A stretch of DNA of 64,000 nucleotides from Leptospira mayottensis 200901116 (GTDB lineage Bacteria > Spirochaetota > Leptospiria > Leptospirales > Leptospiraceae), in contig NZ_CP024872.1 of assembly GCF_000306675.2 (NCBI RefSeq), positions 1 to 64,000 of the forward strand, read 5' to 3'. Both the position numbers and the translations under genes were made by a program. Of the stretch, positions 1 to 38,222 are shown piece after piece. Numbering within the stretch: the stretch's first letter is position 1; every line of letters begins with the position of its first letter. The notes under the pieces were generated by a model. That model saw only the letters and a program-made list of their open reading frames with translations. It was not told where the DNA came from and ran no database searches.

Positions 1-1350
<1,350 letters not shown>

Positions 1351-1423
1351 AATGATCCGTTTGGTCAGAAAGTCGTCCAAAAAATTATGAATGGCAGTTT
1401 TAACAAGCGGTGCTGCTTATTCT

Positions 1424-2402
<979 letters not shown>

Positions 2403-2502
2403 AATCGGTTTATTTTAAAACCAGCGGTTTTTAGAAAATAGGAAAAAGAATCCGTTTCGGTTTGCTGATTTACAATCTTTTGATTTCTGCAAAGATGGGC
2501 CG

Positions 2503-4894
<2,392 letters not shown>

Positions 4895-4907
4895 AAGAAA
4901 TACACCT

Positions 4908-6014
<1,107 letters not shown>

Positions 6015-6133
6015 GAACTTACTTTTGTTTTTTAGTTGGAAGCGGCTACAGGGGTGCAATCGTTTCACCCCGAATAGTACAAGAAGTCAAGACAGATTAA
6101 CCGCCCTGCCCTACCTACGCAATTCAGTTTTTA

Positions 6134-6175
6134 ACGTTGTAAAATCAATGAGACATAGTATTGATTTGACAACGT
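6134..6175. promoter_or_regulatory. 16-bp inverted repeat upstream of parA
   Basis: The left arm ACGTTGTAAAATCAAT (6134-6149) and right arm (6160-6175) are inverted with one mismatch and a 10-nt spacer. A possible -35 box TTGACA (6166-6171) lies inside the right arm, with a weak TGATCT at 6189-6194 as -10. The position 40 bp upstream of parA suggests an operator bound by ParA (through its N-terminal domain) or ParB, or a centromere-like site. It may also control the divergent gene that starts at 6014. Confidence 0.5.
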
Positions 6176-6215
6176 GCTTGTATTTGTGTGATCTTGGCCT
6201 TGAGACTTCTTTTTC

Positions 6216-7833
<1,618 letters not shown>

Positions 7834-7863
7834 TACGGTTCTTTAAACGGAAAAAATAAACAT

Positions 7864-8466
<603 letters not shown>

Positions 8467-8633
8467 GGATGATAGACACACCTTCGTGTTTGTTGTTTGT
8501 AAATTTGCTGTAGGAGTATGTCGGGTAGAAAACAGAATTATAGTCCGAGATATTTGTGGAACCTTAGTAAAAACGAATCCTAACTTTCTAAAGCGTCTGG
8601 TCGGTGTTTGAAGAGGAATTTGATCGTTTGATG

Positions 8634-8676
<43 letters not shown>

Positions 8677-8690
8677 AAGATGCAAGCATA

Positions 8691-9819
<1,129 letters not shown>

Positions 9820-9835
9820 AGTTAGAGTAATGTTT

Positions 9836-10049
<214 letters not shown>

Positions 10050-10098
10050 ATTAAAAAAAAATGCGAAAAAATATTTACAGCTCCGGATGGGGCGCCAT

Positions 10099-10347
10099 AT
10101 CAGAGCTTATCCCAAAACCTTTAGAGAAATCAGCTGCAATCGTTCCAGAAGTTTATAATAAAACGTAGGTTCCCACAGATTCGCTCTTTGATTCTTTATG
10201 GATTTATAATATACTTTATTGTTGGAATACTCTTGTGGGAGTTCTTGCATACTAAGATTTTGGACAGACTTTAAATAACTCTTTTTAGTTTTCCGTTGAG
10301 GAAATCTCAAATCTGCCGTTTTTGTCATTGGCTTTCTTTTTCGGTTT
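10099..10347. other. Intergenic stretch with a dispersed repeat
   Basis: The region between the IS right end and the acyltransferase gene has no convincing gene. A 73-codon open frame on the minus strand (10107-10328) has no RBS and covers a dispersed repeat copy at 10151-10180, so I read it as non-coding. Confidence 0.5.
10151..10180 (-). repeat. Dispersed intergenic repeat, copy 1
   Basis: Read on the minus strand this gives TGTGGGAACCTACGTTTTAT. Related copies occur at 17541, 21546, 38621 and 62322, always between genes. Confidence 0.5.
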
Positions 10348-11514
<1,167 letters not shown>

Positions 11515-11524
11515 AAAAAGAATG

Positions 11525-11555
<31 letters not shown>

Positions 11556-11610
11556 CGTTTGTATGCGATTTTTTGAGAAAGAAGCAAATCTTTTTAGGTC
11601 GGTTTAAAAA

Positions 11611-11979
<369 letters not shown>

Positions 11980-12189
11980 GTGCACAAGATTTTGAAAATG
12001 CCATCGCCGTAAATTCGTATCCGTAAAGCACTGCGTATCAGTTGTTTTTATCGGGAATGCCGTTGAAATACTTTCATTTGTTGTTTTTTCTATTTCTGTA
12101 AAATGTAAAACGAAATGATCGTATAAATGAAAGAACGGAAGGAAATTAAAAGGAAAGTGAAGATGGACTTGAAATAAATTGGATTTTCC

Positions 12190-12219
12190 TTGAAATTAAT
12201 GTTTGAAGTAAGTTATAAT
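12190..12219 (+). promoter_or_regulatory. Sigma70-like promoter for the SDR gene
   Basis: TTGAAA at 12190-12195 and a perfect TATAAT at 12214-12219 are 18 bp apart. Transcription would begin near 12226, only about 14 nt before the preferred ATG at 12240, leaving almost no leader and no visible SD. Confidence 0.55.
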
Positions 12220-12239
12220 TTTGCATTAAATTGTCTCGT

Positions 12240-13513
<1,274 letters not shown>

Positions 13514-13535
13514 TCTGGGAGGAAAATCCTCACAA

Positions 13536-14804
<1,269 letters not shown>

Positions 14805-14946
14805 ATATGAGCCTTGCGGGCACCCGTTTCAAATTTCACTACATCTCAATCGAAACGGAAGGTTGTCAATTTTCAGTTTCACGCCGACTAAAACTTTCGG
14901 ACAATAGAATCAAATTTTCTAATATTCTTTGCCGGGAAAAAGATTG

Positions 14947-15327
14947 TTAACCGATCAATTTGAGTTCCGTTATTTTTGCGATCTTGGAGAATATTTTATC
15001 TTCGGTGATAAGATGGCCGTTCAATTCCAGAGCGCATTGGCAGATGTGTGCGTCTGAGATCGAAACGGACAAACCTTTGGAATAAAGTTTGGATCGTAGT
15101 AGTCCCGTTTTAAACCAGGATTCGATTTCATTTCCGCAGAGAGGTAAATCTTTGAAAAAATCCTTCATCAGAAATTGGTGCGATTTGGAACGAATTCCGC
15201 TTAGAAGTTCTGCGGCAACGATCGGAGAAAGATACGCTCTTCCTTCTTTGATGGCGTCGTCTATGGTTTCATTTCCGACTTTGAAGTAACTGATAAAACT
15301 GGAAGTATCAACGACGAGCGCGCTCAC
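14947..15327 (-). CDS. vapC: VapC-like PIN-domain toxin
   Basis: I chose the GTG at 15327, which overlaps the end of the antitoxin gene by 20 nt and starts directly at the PIN fold (SALVVDTSSFISYF). This gives 126 residues, the normal VapC size; a longer reading from 15414 would add a low-complexity Lys and Ser stretch. Acidic active-site residues are visible as VVDTS, in the AAELLSGI segment (Glu), in SDAHIC (Asp) and in ITEDKIF (Glu-Asp). PIN toxins cleave RNA, often initiator tRNA. It forms a toxin-antitoxin pair with the upstream gene. Confidence 0.8.
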   Translation of the reverse strand: MSALVVDTSSFISYFKVGNETIDDAIKEGRAYLSPIVAAELLSGIRSKSHQFLMKDFFKDLPLCGNEIESWFKTGLLRSKLYSKGLSVSISDAHICQCALELNGHLITEDKIFSKIAKITELKLIG

Positions 15328-15526
15328 GGCTCGTATCCAGATCGATTTGGATTTTGATTTTTCCTTTGAGTTTTTGGGCTTTGTCGTAAGCTCTGCTTCT
15401 TTTGAGTAGTTCAAGCCCCATCACGATCGTTTCGGTAATACCCTTTCCCGTGACGAGCCTGGCTTCTCTTAAGAGATTTTCAGGAAGATTAGCGGTGATC
15501 CGTTTGTCGTGCGTTTGAGCGATCAT
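15308..15526 (-). CDS. vapB: VapB-like antitoxin
   Basis: From the ATG at 15526 the product has 72 residues. The N-terminal ITANLPENLLREARLVTGKG, followed by ITETIVMGLELLKR, is the ribbon-helix-helix type DNA-binding domain of VapB antitoxins that carry a TGKG-TET motif. The C-terminal part is basic and would wrap the toxin. A start at 15571 is possible but adds unconserved residues. It lies just upstream of vapC, so it should repress the operon and neutralise the toxin. Confidence 0.75.
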   Translation of the reverse strand: MIAQTHDKRITANLPENLLREARLVTGKGITETIVMGLELLKRSRAYDKAQKLKGKIKIQIDLDTSRERARR

Positions 15527-15738
15527 ACTTAGATCTGTATCGGGATACAGACGAATGTCAATTAAAATCAAGTTTATAAAAACCGAAATGTTTGTTTGAT
15601 AAGCAAAATCCTTCCCGATGTTCTTGTTTTACTTTTTTCGACAAAGACTCTATGTGGGAAGGACGTAACGGAATGTTCTTCTTTTCCCTTGAAAAAATTC
15701 TTGAATCCCTCTTTCTCATGTTGAGAATGCTCTGTAAT

Positions 15739-16549
<811 letters not shown>

Positions 16550-16551
16550 GC

Positions 16552-16994
<443 letters not shown>

Positions 16995-17017
16995 GGATGG
17001 TAAAATGAACCTATAGG

Positions 17018-18954
<1,937 letters not shown>

Positions 18955-19142
18955 ATCAATATATTCATCACAAAAAAATCGGGCGCCTGCCTGCTTGAGG
19001 CTAAACTACATTTTTTGTTTCGATCAATAAATTGATAAGATCTTTTAAAAAAAGTCTCTTACGATTGATTCCGCTTTAATCGTTTTCGTGCCTTATATCA
19101 AAACGTTATAGTTGAGTGCGCAAACTCGCATTTGTTTGTGAT

Positions 19143-20541
<1,399 letters not shown>

Positions 20542-20586
20542 TTTAGAAAAAACAAATATAGATTTACATTCTATTTGGCATAAGGG

Positions 20587-20650
20587 GGCCTCTATAAAAT
20601 TCGATTTTAAGATCGCGATTTTCGAATTTTATAGAGGCCTCCGTTTTAGC
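20587..20650 (+). terminator. Long hairpin after the MORN lipoprotein gene
   Basis: GGCCTCTATAAAATTCGA (20587-20604) is perfectly inverted at 20622-20639, with a 17-nt loop, and is followed by CCGTTTTAG. The perfect 18-bp stem ends the lipoprotein transcript or stabilises its 3' end. The T-run is short, so its termination strength is uncertain. Confidence 0.65.
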
Positions 20651-20854
20651 GACAGTCGATTCGTTTTATAAAGAGGTCTTTATCGTTGAAAACCGGTCCA
20701 TTTATGAGACAGGAAGATATATTCAAATTATTTGATATATTGGAAATCTTGTTTTCGTTGGGAATGTTTTTGCAATATTGAATCCTTTGTTTTCCCGTCT
20801 CTGGCTTTTTATTTTCGAAGTAAGCCTTTTTTGAAATCCGCCGATAATGATTGT

Positions 20855-21463
20855 ATGAGCATTGAAAATTCTTCCCGATCTTTTTGGAGACGGGATCTGA
20901 CGATTTTTATCCCCACAGCGATTTTGTTTTTTATTCTCGGTTTTTTTCTGAGAACATGCGGTTCGAATATCCGAAGAACTGCAAAAGTAACTTATAACGG
21001 ATCTTTTACGCAAGGTGTTCTTGTTTCCGTTGATTCAAAAGTTCTAAAGATCACGGATCAGGAGATTCCGACGGATCTGGTCGAAAAGATAGAGTTTTTA
21101 CCGGAAGAAAAATCTTCCGACTCCGCGGAACTTTCCGCAAACGATAAACTTTTCGTGGGTACATTTCAGTTGAATGTAGGTCCTCATAAGGGGACTCTTC
21201 AATTTTTCGGTGGAAAGAATGGAAGGCTCTACGGAGTTTTAAGATTTTCAAATTGGGGAAAAGGGAAACCGGAATCTCTCAGTGGGGTTTTCACGAAAGG
21301 AAATCAAATCCAATTTGTCCGGTCTTGTGTCGGAATAAAATGTTCGGAGATCGGAAGTAACGTTCCGTTTTCTCAAAAATACATAGGCGTTTTAGAAGGT
21401 CGTTCCATCAGTGGAACATACCGAGGTAATAATAGTTCTGGAAATTGGGATGCAAAGCGATAA
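20855..21463 (+). CDS. Hypothetical membrane-anchored protein
   Basis: I start at the ATG at 20855 ([13 protein letters not shown]); the longer reading from 20732 is Cys/Phe-rich and lies over a probable control region. The 202-residue product has one N-terminal transmembrane helix ([19 protein letters not shown]) and then a beta-rich extracytoplasmic region. That region includes a short SH3-like strand pattern ([22 protein letters not shown]) and a second domain with [21 protein letters not shown] and [13 protein letters not shown]. Family not recognised. Confidence 0.55.
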   Translation: MSIENSSRSFWRRDLTIFIPTAILFFILGFFLRTCGSNIRRTAKVTYNGSFTQGVLVSVDSKVLKITDQEIPTDLVEKIEFLPEEKSSDSAELSANDKLFVGTFQLNVGPHKGTLQFFGGKNGRLYGVLRFSNWGKGKPESLSGVFTKGNQIQFVRSCVGIKCSEIGSNVPFSQKYIGVLEGRSISGTYRGNNSSGNWDAKR

Positions 21464-21545
21464 CTTTGTCGTTCCATAAGATGCGTTTTTAGAAAGTGAT
21501 AATATTTGTCCCGACAAATGCACGAAAGAAATGTTTTTCTGATTT

Positions 21546-21565
21546 ATGGGAACTCCCTACGATTT
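21546..21565 (+). repeat. Dispersed intergenic repeat, copy 3
   Basis: ATGGGAACTCCCTACGATTT matches the TGTGGGAACTnCTACGTTTT pattern of the other copies. Confidence 0.4.
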
Positions 21566-21929
21566 CAAGAACCTGGATTTTTACGTGTTTTATACGTAAA
21601 AACTGGGAAAGTGTGGGCCCTTACTAAAGTATAGGAATTTCAAGTCCGGGTTAAGATAGATCAGTATTTTAGAATTACGTGTATGAGTTTTCACGATCAA
21701 GAGGCATTTTTTATCGCCTTTTTTAGAAAGGCTCGGATATGGGAAAGAAAAAGGGGATAGACTCAAGTAACCTTTTCTGGACTCGACGTGTGAACTTTCC
21801 TTTTATAGAAGTTCGGTGGAACTTTAGTTGGAAGATTTTGCTCCACTGTAGTTTGCGTTTTCTGTAATCACAAATTTTTTGGGCCCTGCTGCTCGTATCT
21901 CCGACAAACGATTGAGATCGGCTGCTTTA

Positions 21930-21946
21930 AGTCGTTATTAACGACT
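21930..21946. promoter_or_regulatory. Perfect palindrome upstream of moxR
   Basis: AGTCGTTA-T-TAACGACT has 8-bp arms with a 1-nt centre and lies 107 bp before the moxR ATG. It is a plausible operator for the Bat operon; no regulator is identified. Confidence 0.4.
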
Positions 21947-22052
21947 CCAACTCTTTTAGAAATGAAGGTCAAATCTTGATCAATAAGATCTTCTTGTCCG
22001 ATTGATTCTGAATTCGCTTGAAGCGAATCGTAGGCTGTCGAATTCTTATCCT

Positions 22053-23042
<990 letters not shown>

Positions 23043-23047
23043 TTTTT

Positions 23048-23878
23048 ATGATCCGTAAAGAATTCTTATCGGTTCTTTCAAGCCTTGAATTGGGACGTAA
23101 ATCCCGATCCTTTAAGGAAAAAATCGGGAGTGCAGAAAGTTCTAAACGTGGAAGAGGGCTCGATTTCAAAGATGTCCGGCTCTACAGTTTCGGAGACGAC
23201 ACTCGGCTGATTGATTGGAACGTGACCTCTCGTTTCGGAGAATTGTATGTGCGGGAGTTTTACGAAGAAAAGGAAAGGCAGGCAATTTTATTTTATGATA
23301 TATCCTCCTCAATGGAGTGGGGTTCCGGGGAATGTTCCCGAGCTGAAAATGCTTTCCAGGTTCTTGCACTCATTTCCTTACTCTATGTACAAAAAGGGAA
23401 CAGAGTCAAGATCATTCTTTATTGTGACAAGGTGGAATGGGAAACCGACTTTTTAAAATCTCGTAATGAATTGCTTCCGGTGTTGCGTAAAATTTCGGAT
23501 AAAAAACTAGTACCAAGGAGATCGGAGCCTTTGTTCCCCTTTCAATATCTAAAGAATCGGGTCCATAGGCATGCGGAGGTCTTTTTATTAAGCGACTTTA
23601 TCGGAATCCGTAACTTGAAGAAATACTCCAGTTTAAAAAAACATTATTCTTTACACGCGATACGATTCAGAGATCCCCTGGAAATGAATCCGCCTAAATC
23701 TTTATTGTCCTTTTTTTACACACGCGATCCGGAAGAGTCCGGCGGAGGATTATTCGGTAAGAGTCTTTCTCCCGAATTTGAATTAAAATCTTTACGTTCC
23801 TTTTTTCAGTCTTCTTTGCTGGACCTGACCGAACACGAGTTGAAAACCAAGGACTTGATGCGGTACTTTTCAAAATGA
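23048..23878 (+). CDS. DUF58-domain protein of the Bat locus
   Basis: The 276-residue protein carries the DUF58 signature [28 protein letters not shown] (about residues 36-63). A vWA-like fold follows, whose metal site would be [13 protein letters not shown] (DxSxS). DUF58 proteins are the usual companions of MoxR. There is no membrane segment, so it is likely cytoplasmic. The stop and the next start overlap as ATGA (23875-23878). Confidence 0.88.
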   Translation: MIRKEFLSVLSSLELGRKSRSFKEKIGSAESSKRGRGLDFKDVRLYSFGDDTRLIDWNVTSRFGELYVREFYEEKERQAILFYDISSSMEWGSGECSRAENAFQVLALISLLYVQKGNRVKIILYCDKVEWETDFLKSRNELLPVLRKISDKKLVPRRSEPLFPFQYLKNRVHRHAEVFLLSDFIGIRNLKKYSSLKKHYSLHAIRFRDPLEMNPPKSLLSFFYTRDPEESGGGLFGKSLSPEFELKSLRSFFQSSLLDLTEHELKTKDLMRYFSK

Positions 23879-24740
23879 AAAAAAGTATTCGAATTATTAT
23901 ATATTCTTGGATTCTAATATTATCTGTGGATTTAAGCGCGAAAACGATTGAGTTTCTTGCTCCAGAAAAAGTGCTGATTGCCGAAAAAATCCGGTACGAA
24001 TTAAAATGGGATGCCGAAGAAATCGAAGACATCCAATTTCCGGAAACAAAGCTTTATTTTTTGGAAGATTCTCCGGATATCCCTTGGTTCGAAATTTTGT
24101 ATTCCGAAAAGAAAAAAAACTCTCTTACGGTGGACTTCGTTTTTTATGTTACGGGGGAATATCCGGTTCCGATTTCTTGGACGGATAAAAACGGTAAAAA
24201 GGAATTTTCCGGAAAACGATTTCTAATCGAGTCTTCGATTCCCGATTCGGATACGGGCCCCGCTGATATCATTCCACCTTTGGCGTTTTCGGGCCCTTAT
24301 TTAAGAAATTTATTCGTGTTTTTTATTCTTGTCGTGTTATTACTCGTTTTCGGAATTTATATTTATCGTATCTACACACGTAAAAGTTCGCCTCTGGACG
24401 CGATCATCCAATCGGAGTCGGTTCCGGAAAGAATGGAAATCTATGAAATTCGATTGAACGAACTTTTGAAACAGACGTCGGTCCCTGCGCGTGATTTCGC
24501 TCGGTTATTATCCGGTTATATCCGTGAAAAGTCGGCAAGCCTTTCTGGAAAAAAAACTTCTGCTTTTACTGAGGCGGAACTTTTTCGTTTTTTGTACGAT
24601 CAGTTTCCGTTTGAAGAACAAGAACTTCAGTTTTGGAGATTGTATTTAACCGAAAAAAAATTTAGACCCGAAAACACGTTTTTATCTAAGGAAGAGGCGG
24701 AAAAAAAGTTTCTACACTGGCGAGGGGTTTGGGATAAGAA

Positions 24741-24744
<4 letters not shown>
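23875..24744 (+). CDS. Membrane protein of the Bat operon, function unknown
   Basis: The 289-residue protein has an N-terminal signal peptide ([19 protein letters not shown]), a periplasmic beta-rich domain (about residues 25-130), one transmembrane helix ([22 protein letters not shown], about 142-163) and a helical cytoplasmic tail of about 120 residues ([19 protein letters not shown]). This architecture matches the single-pass protein often found between DUF58 and batA genes in such operons. Both flanking junctions are 4-nt overlaps. It may bridge the periplasmic BatD and cytoplasmic MoxR/DUF58 proteins; that is inference. Confidence 0.65.
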
Positions 24745-26715
<1,971 letters not shown>

Positions 26716-26719
<4 letters not shown>

Positions 26720-27404
26720 AACAAATTCGTACATTAGAATATTTGGTAATTATAATTTGTTTTATTTTTGTCGACTCCTTGCTCGCGATCGAATTGGATC
26801 CGGGAGGAAATCGGATCGCCGAAGGACTGGAATACTACAATCAGGGGGAATATCTCGACTCTTTGAAGATGTATCAGGAAGCGGAGTCTTATTTTCCGGA
26901 AGATTCTAGATTAGAATTCAATCGTGGTGCGGCGGAATTCAAGTCTGGTAACATAGATAAGGCGATTCGTCATTTCGAAAAAGCCGCTAATTCTCCCTCT
27001 CCCGAAGTTCAATGGAAGTCCAGATTCAATTTAGGAAATGGTTATATGCTTGCTGGAGACCGCAAAAAAGCGGCGGAAGAATTTATCAAAGCTTTGAAGC
27101 TGAAGCCCGATTTAAAAGAAGCAAGAAAAAATTTAGAATACCTCCGTAAAATGCCGCCTCAGAATTCCCCCGATTCTAATTCCCAGAGCCAACCTAAGAA
27201 CTCGAAGGACTTTTCCTCTCAAAACCAATCTCAAAATCGCAAGGATAACTCGAAGAGTGGAAATTCGCCAATCGAAAAGGGTCAAAAGGAAGGATCTGCG
27301 GGTAGTCGTCTCACTGAAGAGGAAACAAAAAGGATCTTGGATTCTTTGGATCTGAATAAGGTTCGTAGAAAGAGCGGGAAAAGCCGGGATAGAGAGGTTT
27401 TTTG

Positions 27405-27408
<4 letters not shown>
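26716..27408 (+). CDS. batC: BatC, TPR protein
   Basis: The 230-residue protein has a signal peptide ([15 protein letters not shown]) and three TPR-like helical pairs ([62 protein letters not shown]) between about residues 30 and 140. A low-complexity Ser, Asn and Gln linker and a basic C-terminus with [14 protein letters not shown] follow, a motif typical of BatC tails. It likely scaffolds BatB and BatD in the periplasm. Coupled to both neighbours by 4-nt overlaps. Confidence 0.88.
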
Positions 27409-30862
<3,454 letters not shown>

Positions 30863-30879
30863 AAAACCCGGAAAAAAGA

Positions 30880-31433
<554 letters not shown>

Positions 31434-31453
<20 letters not shown>

Positions 31454-31934
31454 AAATACGATAATAAAGTCCGGTTGCGAGTAGAATTCCTGAAAAACAA
31501 AGTCCTATCATTGAGAACATTTCTAAAAAGTCGAAATCATTTATAAAAAGAGAATTCTTTTTAATTCTCGCCAGAACTTGAATTTTTCCGAAAGTTTCGA
31601 AAGTTTGTCTACGTACTTCTATGCTATCTCCGACCCGAAGTCTTTTATGTAGATTCTCATCCACTTGTTCTGTGATTTCGTATAACTTTCCGAATTCGTC
31701 GGGAACCCTATACGAAACGAGGTAAGCTCTTCTTCCCGGCTTTTCTATACGAATCGATTCTGTAAGGGTTCCAAAAACAGTCGGACCGGGTTCTCTCAAA
31801 CTTCGATAAACTTGGTCCAGGTGTTTGTTTTCGCTGGAGACGATGAGATAAAATGGAAAAAAGAATGAGATCGAGCCGAATCCGATCGCGAAAAGTATTT
31901 TATAAAACGGAGTGGAATTAAAAGTAAAATTCAT
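31434..31934 (-). CDS. DUF3592-like two-helix membrane protein
   Basis: The 166-residue protein has an N-terminal transmembrane helix ([20 protein letters not shown]), a beta-rich loop ([23 protein letters not shown]..., [19 protein letters not shown]) and a second helix ([23 protein letters not shown]). This is the topology of DUF3592 proteins, whose loop is thought to be extracytoplasmic. Function unknown. Confidence 0.55.
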
Positions 31935-32393
<459 letters not shown>

Positions 32394-34010
32394 ATGAATC
32401 TGTCCAGATCTCAATTCTTGCAGTATTTAGGGAAGGGCGCGTCCGCGTTGGCGATTGCAAAATCCGGAATTCTTTCAGCTGCTCCGAAATCGAAGTCTTC
32501 TCTTCGTTCCAAACCGAATGAGCGATTTCAACCGATTTCTCCGAGCGAGCAAGATTCGTTGATCTTACCTCCCGGTTATCGGTATAACACAATCGCTCTT
32601 TACGGAGATAGAATGAATCCTCAAGGGGATACGTTCGGTTTCAATTCTGACTTCAATTGTTTTTTCCCTTTTGAGGATAAGAAGGATGTAGGACTTCTCT
32701 GGAATAACCACGAGACTCTCGGAGTTTTGGAATACTATGTGAACGGATACGACAGCCAGAAACAAGGACCCAACGAGAGAACGGACAAACAGATCGAACA
32801 ATATTTGTATGCGTTGGGTGGTTCCGTAATTCGAATCGCAAAAAAAAATGGGGACTGGACTCTTTTTCCCGATTCTTCTTACGGAAGAAGAATCAATGGA
32901 CTTACAGAGTTTCGTCTAACGGGTCCCGCGGCCGGAAGTAGAGCGGTGGGAAATACGAACAAGGTTTTCGGTACGTTTTCGAACTGCGCGGGAGGTGTTA
33001 CTTTTTGGAATACCGTTCTTTCATGTGAAGAGAATGTGGAATGGGTTATAGAACCCTGCAAACTTCCGCACGAAACCCATTACGGCTGGGTGATCGAGGT
33101 GGATCCGTTCGATCCCAAATCCGTTCCGGTCAAACATACCGCCTTGGGACGATTTGCCCACGAGAACGCGGCGCTTGTCTTGTCTCCCTCCGGTAAAATC
33201 GTGGTTTATATGGGGGACGACACTCGTGATGAATGTGTCTATAAGTTTGTATCCAAGAATTCTTACGTTCCGTCTCTGGGAGCGGCAAATTCCTCCTTAC
33301 TCGAAGCGGGAATTTTGTATGCGGCGGACTTCGATAAGGGCATTTGGATTCCTCTGGATTTGGAATTGAACGAAACATTAAGAAATTATAAAAAAGAAAA
33401 CGGTGATAGATGCTTTGAAACCCAAGCGGACGTTCTCGTTCATTGTAGGAGCGCCGCTAAAATTTGCGGTGCGACTCCAATGGATCGTCCAGAGGACATA
33501 GAGATTCATCCCTTGGACGGCACGGTTTTTATCGCGATGACCAACAATGACAGACACGGAAATTTATTCGGACAAATTCTCCGCATCCGGGAAAAGTCTG
33601 GGGACCACGCGGGCCTGGAATTCGATTTTGAAGTGTTTGTTGCGGGGGGAGCGGGTTCGGGATTTGCTGCTCCCGACAATCTTGCGTTTGATAAAAAAGG
33701 AAATCTCTGGATCGTGACCGATATTTCCGATAAGAACTTAAACAGATCCGTATATAAGAAATTTGGAAACAACGGATTGTTTGTAATTCGGACCCAAGGC
33801 CCAGATGCCGGTAGGGCGCTTCAATTCGCTTCTTCTCCGATCGGAGCGGAGCTTACAGGACTCTGGTTCGCTCCGGATCAAAAGGAGTTATTTCTTTCCG
33901 TTCAACATCCGGGAGAAACCACGAAGGATTATCGAAATCCCACGAGCCGTTGGCCTCACGGAGGAAACTCCATGCCAAGATCCGGAGTAGTTGCAATTTA
34001 TTTAAAGTGA
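32394..34010 (+). CDS. PhoX-like (DUF839) protein
   Basis: The 538-residue protein has a N-terminal export signal (MNLSRSQFLQYLGKGASALAIAKSG) and a beta-propeller of the PhoX/DUF839 type. Matching blocks are NCAGGVTFWNTVLSCEEN, HYGWVIEVDPFDP, LGRFAHENAALVL, YMGDDTRDECVYKFVS and MDRPEDIEIHP. PhoX enzymes are Ca/Fe-dependent alkaline phosphatases that are exported folded by Tat. Here the signal reads SRSQFL, with one arginine instead of the RR pair, so export by Tat or by Sec is open. The acidic metal-site blocks seem to be kept. Confidence 0.75.
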   Translation: MNLSRSQFLQYLGKGASALAIAKSGILSAAPKSKSSLRSKPNERFQPISPSEQDSLILPPGYRYNTIALYGDRMNPQGDTFGFNSDFNCFFPFEDKKDVGLLWNNHETLGVLEYYVNGYDSQKQGPNERTDKQIEQYLYALGGSVIRIAKKNGDWTLFPDSSYGRRINGLTEFRLTGPAAGSRAVGNTNKVFGTFSNCAGGVTFWNTVLSCEENVEWVIEPCKLPHETHYGWVIEVDPFDPKSVPVKHTALGRFAHENAALVLSPSGKIVVYMGDDTRDECVYKFVSKNSYVPSLGAANSSLLEAGILYAADFDKGIWIPLDLELNETLRNYKKENGDRCFETQADVLVHCRSAAKICGATPMDRPEDIEIHPLDGTVFIAMTNNDRHGNLFGQILRIREKSGDHAGLEFDFEVFVAGGAGSGFAAPDNLAFDKKGNLWIVTDISDKNLNRSVYKKFGNNGLFVIRTQGPDAGRALQFASSPIGAELTGLWFAPDQKELFLSVQHPGETTKDYRNPTSRWPHGGNSMPRSGVVAIYLK

Positions 34011-34014
34011 TCGA

Positions 34015-35252
<1,238 letters not shown>

Positions 35253-35692
35253 GAAAATGATCCAAATACAAGAAATGAATTTGGTTTCAAATGATCGAGA
35301 TTTTTTCAAAGAAAGCTCGGGATTGAAGATACTCATTTTGTTTTTTCCATACCAAAGCCGAATTATCACTTGAACCTATAACATTAAAGGTTAGTCTAGA
35401 AATCTGCCGGTTTGACAATCGGAAACGTGAAAATTTCGTTATGTTAATAAAAGGTTTTGTGCCCCTGGAAAAACAACAAATCCAAAAATCGGATCGAGAA
35501 AAAGGAAAATTCGAACGGCTCATAGAAAGTACGGTTTGTTTTGTATTATGCCAGAGTTTTTCTAGAAAAAATCGTGGGGAATGATATCTTGAAAAAACCA
35601 CCTGTTACTTTTCTATCAATTACGAAAAAGAATCGATTCTTTTCGGTTACAGTAACGGTCGTAGCTTCCAAAGAAATCAAATTAAAACCCTA
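35253..35692. other. Intergenic stretch with an 18-bp palindrome
   Basis: No gene is supported. AAAAGAATCGATTCTTTT at 35626-35643 is a perfect 18-bp palindrome, 50 bp before a small gene at 35693, and may be an operator. Confidence 0.45.
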
Positions 35693-35838
35693 ATGAAAAA
35701 ATCCGAATTTTATTTTTTTCACAAAGACGAATATTACAAAGTCGTGTTCTGTTTTTTCGAACTTACAAAAAAAGCCACGTTTTCAAAATTCGAAAACTTT
35801 TCTGAAAAAGTTTGTAAACAATTGGAGATCGAAAAAGA

Positions 35839-35842
<4 letters not shown>
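35693..35842 (+). CDS. Small hypothetical protein (49 aa), coupled to the next gene
   Basis: ATG 35693 to TGA 35842 encodes 49 residues beginning [18 protein letters not shown] and ending [12 protein letters not shown]. The stop overlaps the next start as ATGA. The amino-acid mix, with alternating charged and aromatic residues, looks like a folded protein rather than chance. No clear SD is visible. Function unknown. Confidence 0.45.
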
Positions 35843-36306
<464 letters not shown>

Positions 36307-36465
36307 ACTGCTCTTGAAAGTATCCTTTTGAGTTTTCAAAGATTTCTGTTTTGGCTCCGACTTTTGTATTGTAAATTCGATCTCAAGCCGTGGAAAATCG
36401 AAAAATTTTGGCACTTTAAAGACCGTACGATCGTTTGCTAAGTGATTGTATTCGGTCTGGAGTGC

Positions 36466-37346
<881 letters not shown>

Positions 37347-37352
37347 GCAAAA

Positions 37353-37386
37353 AAAGCCCACGCACCTGGGGTTTGCCGCGGGCTTT
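37353..37386. terminator. Bidirectional terminator between convergent genes
   Basis: AAAGCCC-A-CGC at 37353-37363 pairs with GCGGGCTTT at 37378-37386 around a loop. A-rich sequence precedes and T-containing sequence follows, so it may serve both the lipoprotein gene and the desaturase gene on the other strand. Confidence 0.7.
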
Positions 37387-37409
37387 GTCTTAGGACTGTT
37401 CGCTTACGC

Positions 37410-38222
<813 letters not shown>

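Larger units (their letters stand above)
21464..22052. other. Long intergenic region upstream of the Bat operon
   Basis: No gene is supported here. The region holds a dispersed repeat copy near 21546 and a 17-nt palindrome at 21930-21946, and must contain the promoter of the moxR-bat-htpG operon. I could not single out a convincing -35/-10 pair. Confidence 0.5.

Noticed and set aside
10107..10328. 73-codon open frame on the minus strand
   Set aside because: No SD, no recognisable domain, and it covers a dispersed repeat copy.
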